Below, piece after piece: positions 9,411 to 16,813 of a DNA stretch of 28,354 nucleotides; position 1 is the stretch's first letter, and each line of letters opens with the position of its first letter. The position numbers and the translations under genes were made by a program. The DNA lies in IMG/VR virus record IMGVR_UViG_3300009514_000075, positions 1-28,354 of that record. One strand, given 5' to 3'. A model generated the notes under the pieces. It saw nothing but the letters and a program-made list of their open reading frames with translations, had not been told where the DNA came from and did not search any database. This DNA is from a virus.

Positions 9411-9440
9411 AAAGGGGGGGACAATTTGTCTCCCCCTTTT
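9411..9440 (-). terminator. Strong hairpin after the 1081-residue gene (attenuator or weak terminator)
   Basis: A G-run/C-run inverted repeat with inner GACAA/TTGTC arms forms a stable stem of about 12 pairs between two late genes. In the direction of transcription it is followed by only three T residues, so it probably attenuates read-through or stabilises the upstream mRNA 3' end and does not stop transcription fully. Confidence 0.5.
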
Positions 9441-9448
9441 CAAGTGGA

Positions 9449-12400
9449 TTATAAGGCAGCGCCTGTTCCTGCCGCGACAGTCCCGGTTGCGTTCAATGGT
9501 TCCCACCAGCAATGGAAGACCAATGTACCGTCCGTTAAGGCAGCTCCATTGGTAATTTGATATCCAATGTCGGTACCATTCACCACTTGATCAAAAATGG
9601 CGGTACCAAACGCACCATACGTATCAGCCGGCGAAGTATCAAACCAGAATTCTCCCGCTTCAATCGTATTACCTCCTTGACCCGCAGCACCCGTTGCTCC
9701 AATCAATGCCGTTGTCGCACCTGAATACCCAAACTGAATCTGAGGTAAGTCAGCAACGTCGGTTAAGGTTTCAGTACACTCAATCAAGATACGAACGCGC
9801 ACAGCGCCTGTGACCGTAAATACCTCATGAGTCGCTTCTGTATTCCACGTCGCGCTCGACATATCCGCCGTCACGGCCAGATAGTTAACGGCATTATAAT
9901 TAATGGCCGACCCTTTGATTTCGTCGATAATCGATCGATTTGTTCCAGGTTCTGTGCCACCGGTTCCATTTCTCAATGCATCCCATGCATCTCGTAAGAC
10001 CGCGTATAAGGACACATCATTAGCCGGTGCGGCTGCAGAAGCTGCGGCTGCCGGACCCCCACCATTCAACAAATCGTACAATGAACGATCTGCCAATTCG
10101 GTATCGGTACCAAGCTTACCATGCAGACTTTCGGTCGTCGCAAAGTCAGAATCTCCCACCAACGCCGAAAATGTCGTCGCATTATCGCCCAATTTATCCG
10201 TCAATGTGGTTATCGTATCACCACTTGGATCGCCAATATTGGTATTAATGGTCGACAAGGTTGTGGCAGCGGCTTCCGTGTTGGTTACATTCTGTTTTGC
10301 GTAAGCCATCAAAGACTCTGTCGCACTCACGGCCCCGGCGGCGGCTGCGTCCGTCTTATTTCCGATCACATCGCGCATCTGATTATTATCGACAACATCC
10401 GCGGTGGGAACATCATGGAAACCATCAATGGTGGAGAGACTGGTGGCGGCAGCTTCGGTATTGGTGACGTTCTGCTTCGCATACGCCATCAAAGACTCCG
10501 TCGCTGTTACAGCGCCTGCGGCTGCGGCATCGGCTTTATTACCAATGACATCCCGCATCTGGCTGTTATCCCCGACATCCGCCGTCGGTACATCATGAAA
10601 TCCATCAATGGTCGACAAGCTTGTTGCAGCGGCTTCGGTATTAGTCACATTTTGCTTCGCATACGCCATCAATGACTCGGTTGCGCTGACAGCACCTGCT
10701 GCCGCCGCATCCGTTTTGTTACCAATGACATCACGCATTTGTGAATTTGTGACCGCATCCGCTCCTGGCACATCATGGAAACCATCAATGGTCGCAAGAT
10801 CGGCTGTGACAGTTGTTGCACCATCGCCTAATTTAGCGGTAATCGAGGTTAACGTATGGCCTGACGGATCACCGACATTGGTATTGAGAGTGTCTACGAC
10901 TGTCTGCGCATATTCTTGTCTTTCGATCAAAGAACCGTCAGCATTCGCTGCCACATTAGTGGATGCAAACGTGTTATTCGCATCATCACGCCCATGAATC
11001 ACAAGTGACTCATGTAAGCATAATAATGTATCCAACGCTTCCACATTCACTGAAAATGGGTCCGTAGTGAAAGTCCCCGTTGCTGAATCATAATCGGTAA
11101 TTTTACGAGTTTCTGTTTCAGGCGCAGTTCCGACCAAATTATCATTCTTAATGACCTGAATGTAGTACTTGTTATTGAATAAATCATCACCATAACCCGC
11201 TAGATCAGCACAGACTAAAGAAGTTGTACTGCCAACCATGCCTGCATCGCAAGCGCCTTTAAGATAAAGACCACTCACATCCAAACCAGTTGACTGAATA
11301 TACTCCAAGCGCTCCATGACTGAACCATCCGCATTGGAGGTAATGGCGGAAGAATCAAATCCCGTTCGAAGCATGTCATCTAAATTAGAATTAGCCGCAT
11401 CCGGGACACCGATCATATTTTCTAGATCAGTAAAGTTAGTTCTTGCTGAAGGATTGCCCACATCCGCTTGAATAGCCGATAAATCAGCTGTCACGGTGGT
11501 TGCGCCGTCCCCTAATTTGGCGACGACAGAGGTCAAGGTATCGCCCGAGGCATCCCCTAGATTTGTCTGAAGAACCTCCTCACGTTCCATAATGGAACCA
11601 TCCGCATTCCCACTAATCGCCGTCGAATCAAAGCCGGTTCTTAACATATCATCCAGATTTGAATTGGCTGCATCAGGAATACCGATCATATTTTCTAGAT
11701 CGGCAAAGTTTGTACGGGCCGAAGGATCACCAATATCGGTCTGAACCGCATCAATTTTTCCTTCAATACCACTTAAATGGGCCGTTCCAATAGGATCACC
11801 GGCACCGCCGTCGGTATTAAATCCTTCACAATCGTTTTCCCAGTTAAGAAGCGCCACACTGGTTGCATAAGTCGTGCCACTTGCCACACGTGTAATAACG
11901 TGTTTTGCCCAACCCGTTGAACTCGCATGCAATCCCAGACAAGCGATAGGACCCGCGTTTGTTGAACGAATATTGAGATCTAATAACTCAAGATCAAGCA
12001 TGGCACCCGCAACCATTTCGATAGGATTTGCGGCGAAATCACCACGAATGGTAATGCCTTTAAGGCTTACATTGGAAGCACCAGCGGTAAATTGAATATG
12101 CGACTGCTTTTGCGTGCCGCCTTCATCCCCTGGAAAGTATTTCCAGCCATTGATCGAAAGTCCATCCGCAGCCCCTGTGGCTACCAAACAGTCGGTCGTA
12201 TCAATACTCGTCCCATCATGCCATTCTACGTCGAGAAAGGTACAGTTAGCTCCGGTGACAGAAATAGGACCGGTGAGTGCATCAATACTGGCTGTGAATC
12301 GTGGACCGATTAAAGTGACATTATCTGCAGAGATGACCATGGAGGCCGCCACAGCTGTTCCAAAGTCGATGGTTGCTTTGTTTGAACCATCTCCTAAAAA

Positions 12401-12694
12401 TATGATCTCTATACCAGCCACATCCACTGTCACGCCGCCAGCCGCAATGACTGATTCGGTATGACCGGCTGCTACAAAGATTTTTGCACCTTTAGAAGCT
12501 GTACAACGACCAATCGCATAATCGATGGTTTTAAAAGGAAGGACATAAGTACCTTGGCCTGTAGCGTCTGCCGCACTTGCGTGACTGCTATCGACCCAAA
12601 AAATTTCACCTTCGCTCCCTTGTCTAATTTCGACGGGGATATTACGAATGGTGACGCCATTTTCAAATCCGTGTGGATAATTTGAAATTCCCAT
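9449..12694 (-). CDS. Large repetitive virion protein (beta-helix head or tail fibre)
   Basis: A 1081-residue protein with a modular layout. Residues about 30-300 look like a right-handed beta-helix of the pectate-lyase type (short repeated Ile/Val/Thr strands with Gly/Asn turns). Residues 321-466 hold a 91-residue repeat, one full copy and one partial. Residues about 475-580 are a separate beta domain with three of the few Cys. Residues 636-815 hold three tandem 60-residue repeats rich in Ala, Asn and Thr. Residues about 940-1081 are a beta-rich C-terminal cap with Phe-Trp-Phe and Cys-Trp-Trp. A motif Asn-Ala-Asp-Gly-Ser-(Ile/Val/Leu)-(Met/Ile)-Glu-Arg recurs three times. An AGGAG site sits 7 bases before the ATG. 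Placed just after the coat gene, it could be a capsid fibre, a decoration protein or an extra tail fibre; no enzyme residues are recognisable. Confidence 0.6.
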   Translation of the reverse strand: MGISNYPHGFENGVTIRNIPVEIRQGSEGEIFWVDSSHASAADATGQGTYVLPFKTIDYAIGRCTASKGAKIFVAAGHTESVIAAGGVTVDVAGIEIIFLGDGSNKATIDFGTAVAASMVISADNVTLIGPRFTASIDALTGPISVTGANCTFLDVEWHDGTSIDTTDCLVATGAADGLSINGWKYFPGDEGGTQKQSHIQFTAGASNVSLKGITIRGDFAANPIEMVAGAMLDLELLDLNIRSTNAGPIACLGLHASSTGWAKHVITRVASGTTYATSVALLNWENDCEGFNTDGGAGDPIGTAHLSGIEGKIDAVQTDIGDPSARTNFADLENMIGIPDAANSNLDDMLRTGFDSTAISGNADGSIMEREEVLQTNLGDASGDTLTSVVAKLGDGATTVTADLSAIQADVGNPSARTNFTDLENMIGVPDAANSNLDDMLRTGFDSSAITSNADGSVMERLEYIQSTGLDVSGLYLKGACDAGMVGSTTSLVCADLAGYGDDLFNNKYYIQVIKNDNLVGTAPETETRKITDYDSATGTFTTDPFSVNVEALDTLLCLHESLVIHGRDDANNTFASTNVAANADGSLIERQEYAQTVVDTLNTNVGDPSGHTLTSITAKLGDGATTVTADLATIDGFHDVPGADAVTNSQMRDVIGNKTDAAAAGAVSATESLMAYAKQNVTNTEAAATSLSTIDGFHDVPTADVGDNSQMRDVIGNKADAAAAGAVTATESLMAYAKQNVTNTEAAATSLSTIDGFHDVPTADVVDNNQMRDVIGNKTDAAAAGAVSATESLMAYAKQNVTNTEAAATTLSTINTNIGDPSGDTITTLTDKLGDNATTFSALVGDSDFATTESLHGKLGTDTELADRSLYDLLNGGGPAAAASAAAPANDVSLYAVLRDAWDALRNGTGGTEPGTNRSIIDEIKGSAINYNAVNYLAVTADMSSATWNTEATHEVFTVTGAVRVRILIECTETLTDVADLPQIQFGYSGATTALIGATGAAGQGGNTIEAGEFWFDTSPADTYGAFGTAIFDQVVNGTDIGYQITNGAALTDGTLVFHCWWEPLNATGTVAAGTGAAL
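10250..10789 (-). repeat. Three tandem 180-bp coding repeats
   Basis: Three units of exactly 180 bp encode residues 636-815 of the large repetitive protein, each starting with Ile-Asp-Gly-Phe-His-Asp-Val-Pro. The encoded 60-residue units are nearly identical (5 differences between units two and three). The DNA of those two units differs at about 44 of 180 positions by my hand count, mostly at third codon positions. Confidence 0.9.
11297..11734 (-). repeat. 273-bp coding repeat, one full and one partial copy
   Basis: Residues 321-411 and 412-466 of the large protein repeat the block Gly-(Asp/Asn)-Pro-Ser-Ala-Arg-Thr-Asn-Phe, then Asp-Leu-Glu-Asn-Met-Ile-Gly, then Leu-Arg-Thr-Gly-Phe-Asp-Ser. 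The period is 91 residues. The shared Thr-Leu-Thr-Ser and Lys-Leu-Gly-Asp-Gly-Ala-Thr segment returns again near residue 615, showing older duplication across the protein. Confidence 0.85.
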
Positions 12695-12750
12695 AATTTA
12701 ACTCCTGTATACGTGTATTACCGCCCTTTCGGGAGACATACAGTTCCGTG

Positions 12751-12893
12751 TTAATGTTTTCGTTCTTGTCTCACCGTGTAAGACAATTGTTCATAGGCTT
12801 GTGGATCGCCGGCGTATTTAGCCAGCAGTCCCACTAACGATAACCCTTTTTTGTTTTTTTTTTTGGCATTTTTGATTTTTTCTTTCCTTTCAT
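12751..12893 (-). CDS. Small basic protein, probably made by -1 frameshift
   Basis: Reading starts at the ATG at 12893-12891, seven bases after AGGAG, and overlaps the upstream stop as ATGA. The zero frame gives a Lys-rich N-terminus of 16 residues, then Gly-Tyr-Arg and a TAG at 12836-12834. Just before that stop lies the heptamer A-AAA-AAG (12852-12846) in exactly the phase used by dnaX-type slippage, after a run of 11 A. A -1 shift there continues into 31 more residues (Gly-Leu-Ser-Leu-Val-Gly-Leu-Leu-Ala-Lys-Tyr-Ala and on) to TAA at 12753-12751, giving 47 residues. The -1 frame has no ATG with a ribosome site of its own; a GTG near 12830 is a weak alternative. A sequencing or assembly error in the A-run would look the same. 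Function unknown: very basic head, then a short possibly amphipathic tail. Confidence 0.55.
12846..12852 (-). promoter_or_regulatory. Slippery heptamer A AAA AAG
   Basis: The zero-frame codons here are ACA AAA AAG GGT, so the heptamer fits X XXY YYZ. Downstream, GCTGGC and GCCGGC could pair as a six-bp stem with a 7-base loop, starting about 20 bases after the heptamer, farther than usual for a stimulator. The upstream A11 run could also allow RNA polymerase slippage. Confidence 0.55.
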
Positions 12894-12988
12894 GTCCATT
12901 CTCCTTTGTTAAGGATGGAGGCCTTCAAGGCATCCTGCCCACTATGAAGGAACTTCCGTGTTTCGAAGGCCTTCCCCATCCAACTCAT
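12890..12988 (-). CDS. 32-residue protein directly after the coat gene
   Basis: The ATG lies two bases after the coat stop and the reading frame of 32 residues (Met-Ser-Trp-Met-Gly-Lys-Ala-Phe and on) ends in TGA sharing ATGA with the next small gene. That tight stop-start packing is the main support. A weak AAGGTG site precedes the start. The sequence has Trp at both ends, is basic, and has no recognisable family. An inverted repeat lies inside the frame, so the segment could instead be a regulatory leader whose translation couples coat and downstream expression. Confidence 0.5.
   Translation of the reverse strand: MSWMGKAFETRKFLHSGQDALKASILNKGEWT
12913..12981 (-). repeat. Imperfect inverted repeat after the coat gene
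   Basis: Arms at 12913-12926 and 12965-12981 share GGATGG/CCATCC and AGGCCTTC/GAAGGCCT, with a three-base insertion in one arm and a 38-base loop. No T-run follows. It may limit read-through from the highly expressed coat gene or affect translation of the two tiny genes. Confidence 0.6.
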
Positions 12989-12990
12989 GA

Positions 12991-13902
12991 TTACGCACCT
13001 TGACTGCCGTAAAGGGCGCGCCAATCTGTCCAACCAAAACTGAATCGTGCATACGCTTTGAACTTAGCATTGAAGGTTTCAAAATCATTATCGCTGCTAA
13101 ATTCAGGTTCGGTTCTTGAGAAGTATTTCATACCTTTCATACAATCGGTACGAACAAACCATGCATCGGGATCACTCAGATAATGGTTAACCGCAAACCC
13201 TTCCGGAAATATATTCATCTGAAAGAGCGCATTGATATCACGTTCTGCCGTTGCCGGACGTAAGGGGTTCTTCAAGATTCGATCGACCTCAAATTGTAAC
13301 TGAACGGGCACAATGACTTTTTGGGGACGAATAGCAATACGATTACCGCGATTATCCTTAAAGTTAGCAATGGCTATCGCCGCTTGTTCTAAAGCTGCTT
13401 CCGATAAATCGACATCGGTATCTGGTTTATTGGATTGAACACCCGCTTCGGTCGGATGCGATGTATTTAATAAAGACACCCCATCACCGCCAGTGTAGGA
13501 ACCATTGAATGCTCGGTTATAAACATTCGCACCCACATTTTCACGTGCTTGATTCAAAGAACGTGCCAATGCAATCGTACGATCTTTACCAAATTCATCA
13601 TACAAGTTATCATCAATTTCTTGACGTGTAATGATGTATCCCAATGCGTACGCGACATGCGTATAACGGGTAACGAACACCTGTTTCATGGTATCATATG
13701 AAATTTGTGCGCCATCGGGGAGAACCGGTGCTAAACCTGTTCCCGATAAGGCGACATCTTCTTCATAATGTTTGTCAGATTGATGAATCTCAAATAACTC
13801 TTTCCATTCTTGAATGTATTCATTATAAGCAATTCCCCAAATCTGATTAAGACCGGGCCATAATAACTTCGGTGCTGAACCTGTTGATATAATTCCAGCC
13901 AT
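12991..13902 (-). CDS. Major capsid (coat) protein, HK97-fold type
   Basis: A 303-residue protein in the coat position, after scaffold and two small head genes. The pattern Leu-Leu-Asn-Thr-Ser-His-Pro (144-150), a Pro-Gln-Lys-Val-Ile-Val-Pro strand (193-199) and Asp-Pro-Asp-Ala-Trp-Phe-Val (244-250) near a C-terminal Phe-Gly-Trp-Thr-Asp-Trp-Arg match coat proteins of the Mu gpT-like branch of the HK97 fold. The N-terminus has no long cleavable delta domain, in keeping with a separate scaffold gene. It has a strong upstream AGGAG. It is expected to assemble into the shell with scaffold and to need chaperonin folding; a GroES-like gene is four genes upstream. Confidence 0.8.
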   Translation of the reverse strand: MAGIISTGSAPKLLWPGLNQIWGIAYNEYIQEWKELFEIHQSDKHYEEDVALSGTGLAPVLPDGAQISYDTMKQVFVTRYTHVAYALGYIITRQEIDDNLYDEFGKDRTIALARSLNQARENVGANVYNRAFNGSYTGGDGVSLLNTSHPTEAGVQSNKPDTDVDLSEAALEQAAIAIANFKDNRGNRIAIRPQKVIVPVQLQFEVDRILKNPLRPATAERDINALFQMNIFPEGFAVNHYLSDPDAWFVRTDCMKGMKYFSRTEPEFSSDNDFETFNAKFKAYARFSFGWTDWRALYGSQGA

Positions 13903-13929
13903 AGTATTTCTCCTATTCCTTTAGATTAA

Positions 13930-14505
13930 TTAAAAGCCAGTGACAGGTGGTTTATAGGCACTGTTATTTAACATACAAATTAATTTTGCATTTGCCCCGA
14001 CTTCATTGTCTGCCCGTGGAACCATCCCCACAATATTTAATGGGAGTGTATCCGTGGTGGCGACGGTTGTTTGATCCAGTTCCATCCCTGACAGTCCCGT
14101 CACGGTACTGCCCGCACCAACGGTAAAGTCAGCATTAGCGCCCACATTTCCAACCGCGAATGTCCCACTGGTCTGAATTTCAAATAAGGCATACGGATCG
14201 ACAATCACATCGACCAATCTTTCTGTACTGGCAGACCGATAGATTTGATTTTCATAATCTCGACTGGGTCGAACGGCTGACACAAACCCCACCGGGCGAT
14301 CAGACGCCGCACTTTGTGCAACGACGGGATATAAAGCACCATCGACTGACCATACTGCCGAGGTGCCTTGATGGGTGACAAAATCACCCATAAAAACAGC
14401 GGTATTATCAGTAGCTGGAATTAAAAAAGTACGGGTCTTCGGCTCGCCGCCGCCACCCAATGTGCCCAGATAACGAGCACCGAAAATGCTATCCACATTA
14501 GCCAT
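13930..14505 (-). CDS. Head decoration/stabilisation-like protein
   Basis: A 191-residue beta-rich protein just upstream of the coat gene, the common place for decoration or head-stabilising proteins. The N-terminus (Ser-Ile-Phe-Gly-Ala-Arg-Tyr-Leu-Gly-Thr-Leu-Gly-Gly-Gly-Gly) is Gly-rich and flexible. The remainder carries strands and a Gly-Phe-Val-Ser-Ala-Val-Arg-Pro motif near residue 74, like other phage proteins annotated as structural in this position. No enzyme motif. A capsid-surface role is inferred from place and composition. Confidence 0.55.
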   Translation of the reverse strand: MANVDSIFGARYLGTLGGGGEPKTRTFLIPATDNTAVFMGDFVTHQGTSAVWSVDGALYPVVAQSAASDRPVGFVSAVRPSRDYENQIYRSASTERLVDVIVDPYALFEIQTSGTFAVGNVGANADFTVGAGSTVTGLSGMELDQTTVATTDTLPLNIVGMVPRADNEVGANAKLICMLNNSAYKPPVTGF

Positions 14506-14540
14506 GGTTAACTCTCCTTGTTAAATGATATTGAAACCGG

Positions 14541-15059
14541 TTACGTTGTATGATCCCCAATTTCAATTTTTCCATAAAATTTATTTCTATCGCGCGGATT
14601 CGCTGATTCCAATGAGGCACTCTCGATCACTCTCATTCTTTCATCGATGTCAGCTTGTTTAGCCCGCTGATCCTCTTCCCATAATTCAAGGGGGATCTCC
14701 ATTAAGTAACCTATTTCACCATTTCCAAGATGAAACGTCACTTTTCCACCCGTCTCATCACGACTTGAGCCATATGATTGATAGTCGGGTTCGTCTTTTT
14801 TATAGACGAAGGTATAACCCGCTGTTTCAAATGCTCTTAGACGACCTGGGCGATCTGCCACAACGCGTCTTTTAAATCCTGCTTTTTGAGAGGCAAATAT
14901 TACATTTTGATCTTTAAGGGGTACGCGTTTGCGCATTTTTGATTTTCGTTCATTCAACCGATCGGTTGTAGATTTGAGTTTTTTAGGGCGCCCTGCTTTG
15001 ACGGGCGTTGATACGTCATTAACTGAATCCAGTTTATTCTCTAATTCCATCGTTGTCAC
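14541..15059 (-). CDS. Head-module protein of unknown function with basic N-terminus
   Basis: A 172-residue protein between scaffold and decoration genes. Residues 20-45 are strongly basic (Gly-Arg-Pro-Lys-Lys-Leu-Lys, an AT-hook-like core, then Arg-Lys-Ser-Lys-Met-Arg-Lys-Arg). Residues 60-130 are mixed and contain a Tyr-Leu-Met-Glu-Ile-Pro-Leu-Glu-Leu-Trp motif, and the tail is acidic and helical. Similar small proteins lie next to scaffold genes in many podoviruses without known role. A DNA-contacting internal head protein is possible; this is inference from the basic region. Confidence 0.55.
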   Translation of the reverse strand: MTTMELENKLDSVNDVSTPVKAGRPKKLKSTTDRLNERKSKMRKRVPLKDQNVIFASQKAGFKRRVVADRPGRLRAFETAGYTFVYKKDEPDYQSYGSSRDETGGKVTFHLGNGEIGYLMEIPLELWEEDQRAKQADIDERMRVIESASLESANPRDRNKFYGKIEIGDHTT

Positions 15060-15082
15060 CTCTTTTGTAAAAAATTGTTCCT

Positions 15083-16144
15083 TTAATCTTTCTTAAACTG
15101 CTTAAAATATTCTTCGGCATACTGATCCCCATCTAATTGAGGCATCCGACGTTTCAAATGATGGAAAACGGTCTTGGCCTCTTTCGGAAGGTCGGCAAAT
15201 CCTTGCGGAGTATGTACTTTGTTCTGAATGGGAGTACGGGAGACCGGTGATGGCGCCGCTCTCACGGGCGATACGCGGCCGCCCGTGCGCCCAATCGTGG
15301 GTCGATTAGAAAAATAGTCTGGAAAACGTGCGTGAACGGCGGCTTGAATGCTTTCTAATTGAGCCGGTAACGACATCGTATTCCCATATTTAGTCGCAAT
15401 TTCATTGGAATATTGTTGAGCAAACATGGTCATATCGTCATCTTTTTTATACCAATCACTATTATCTTGCTCAAACTTCTGGATGAGAGGATCCACTGAA
15501 TTTTCAGAGGGTTCTGGCATATATTGACGTTCATTTTTGTAATTGTCTTGAAATTGCCTAATCTGATGATCGAGTCGCTGAAACGTTGCTAAATCCCCAT
15601 TTTGAACCGCTTCTAAACGTTGCGCTTCTAAACTAGACAGATCCGTTTGATAGGATTTCTCTTGCTGTTTTTGAAAACTCTTCGTTAAAAACTCAATACT
15701 TTTTTCAAGGTTCTTGATCGTTTTATGAGACGCCGACAATTTATCGTATAATTTCTTACGTTCTAGGTAGGATTTAGCATCGATCCATTGATCCTCGTTT
15801 CCTATAAATTCTTCTTGAGGACGCCATCCTTTTTGATAGGCTTCTTGTTCGATCGCACTTAATTCTACTTCAGAATCGGGTATTTTTTCTTTTTTTACCC
15901 CTAACGCCCCTTCGGGTTCTTCTTCTTTGGCAGCCACAATCGCTGTTTCGGTTGGAATATCGGCATGTGGATCTTCGGCTGCTTGAAATTCTTCTGTCTC
16001 TTCGGGGTTTTCGACTTCCTGCGCCATGAGTGCTTGATCGTCATTTTTTCCAAGCTTTAAATTTTTCATACTTTCCTGAATGTCTGCTATTTTTTTAGCA
16101 CTCTCTTCACTTATCTTATTGTCGGGACTACGATTGGCCATCAT
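15083..16144 (-). CDS. Capsid scaffold protein
   Basis: A 353-residue protein, acidic and low-complexity in its first 100 residues (Glu/Asp/Ala/Pro). It then has the motif Tyr-Gln-Lys-Gly-Trp-Arg-Pro-Gln-Glu-Glu-Phe near 105-116, leading to Asp-Ala-Lys-Ser-Tyr-Leu-Glu-Arg, which is characteristic of podovirus scaffold proteins. Residues 130-215 are long charged helices, likely coiled coil, and the C-terminal 40 residues are basic, as in P22 scaffold where a basic helix-turn-helix binds coat. It lies between the GroES-like gene and the coat module. It directs procapsid assembly and portal incorporation and leaves before packaging; no protease motif is visible. Confidence 0.75.
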   Translation of the reverse strand: MMANRSPDNKISEESAKKIADIQESMKNLKLGKNDDQALMAQEVENPEETEEFQAAEDPHADIPTETAIVAAKEEEPEGALGVKKEKIPDSEVELSAIEQEAYQKGWRPQEEFIGNEDQWIDAKSYLERKKLYDKLSASHKTIKNLEKSIEFLTKSFQKQQEKSYQTDLSSLEAQRLEAVQNGDLATFQRLDHQIRQFQDNYKNERQYMPEPSENSVDPLIQKFEQDNSDWYKKDDDMTMFAQQYSNEIATKYGNTMSLPAQLESIQAAVHARFPDYFSNRPTIGRTGGRVSPVRAAPSPVSRTPIQNKVHTPQGFADLPKEAKTVFHHLKRRMPQLDGDQYAEEYFKQFKKD

Positions 16145-16153
16145 TTTATCTCC

Positions 16154-16513
16154 TTAATAGCATTCTTTATTTCCTTGCACGATGCCGATAATGTCTTCGT
16201 CGATAATGGCACGATAGACATCTTCTTCATCGGCTTCTACATCTAATAAAGCATCAGGCGTGATCAAACGCCCCGAGTATTTTGAGAAATAGACTTCATC
16301 ACCCACTTTGACCGGGATTTCTTTTCCGTCGGGATAAAAAGAAAAAGCGAGATCGCCCAGCGATATCACGGTGCCAGTTTGGTAATCACTCAAGTTTTTC
16401 TTAGAAAGTTCGTGCGGTTTAATTAAACAAGTTCCCTTAATTTTTTCTTCCTTTTTCTTCGTCAGTCTCACGAGAATAAAACAAGAAATCGGTGTAAATT
16501 TAGGCATCTCCAT
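16154..16513 (-). CDS. Phage GroES-like co-chaperonin (Cpn10)
   Basis: A 119-residue protein with the GroES beta-barrel pattern. Pro-Ile-Ser-Cys-Phe-Ile-Leu-Val-Arg lies near the start, followed by a Lys/Glu-rich stretch and Gly-Thr-Cys-Leu-Ile-Lys-Pro at the place of the mobile loop (about 24-40). Then come Gly-Thr-Val-Ile-Ser-Leu-Gly and Val-Lys-Val-Gly-Asp-Glu-Val-Tyr-Phe-Ser-Lys-Tyr-Ser-Gly, and last Ile-Ile-Asp-Glu-Asp-Ile-Ile-Gly-Ile-Val. It is expected to cap host GroEL and help fold the coat protein, as T4 gp31 does. It overlaps the preceding 95-residue gene by 14 bases and lies 9 bases before the scaffold gene, so it is part of the head operon. No GroEL gene is in the window. Confidence 0.8.
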   Translation of the reverse strand: MEMPKFTPISCFILVRLTKKKEEKIKGTCLIKPHELSKKNLSDYQTGTVISLGDLAFSFYPDGKEIPVKVGDEVYFSKYSGRLITPDALLDVEADEEDVYRAIIDEDIIGIVQGNKECY

Positions 16514-16787
16514 GAGGGTTCTCCTCTGTGGTTTCCTTTTTGGGGGCGTTATCCATCACGGTGTCATAATCGATATCAATTAAGGATTGAAGCATCGCGA
16601 TATTTGCCTGGAAAGCAGCGACCTGCTGTCGGGCCTTCGCATTGACTGTCGGATCCGTACTGCATAATGCATCTATATAAGAAAGACGCGCTTCCTGTAG
16701 GCGGCCGATTTGAATTTTAAGTCGTTCAAAAAATTTCAAGGTAACAGGATTTTCTAACCACTGTTGGAATTGATCGTTAGCTATCAT
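16500..16787 (-). CDS. Small helical protein between portal and co-chaperonin
   Basis: A 95-residue, mainly helical protein with an acidic, unstructured C-terminus. It has an N-terminal Phe-Gln-Gln-Trp-Leu-Glu-Asn-Pro motif and a heptad-like centre. Similar small genes directly downstream of portal genes are common in podoviruses, without known function. Its last codons overlap the GroES-like start by 14 bases. No motif points to a role; a head assembly factor is an inference from context. Confidence 0.6.
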   Translation of the reverse strand: MIANDQFQQWLENPVTLKFFERLKIQIGRLQEARLSYIDALCSTDPTVNAKARQQVAAFQANIAMLQSLIDIDYDTVMDNAPKKETTEENPHGDA

Positions 16788-16813
16788 ATTTTACTCCTTC
16801 ATAGTTTTTTAAA

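Noticed and set aside
10250-10789. CRISPR array or mobile-element repeats
   Set aside because: The 180-bp period is in frame and encodes a conserved protein repeat; there are no spacers.
9903-10997. Several plus-strand frames opposite the repetitive gene
   Set aside because: They are shadows of the minus-strand repeats, rich in Ala/Ser/His, without ribosome sites.
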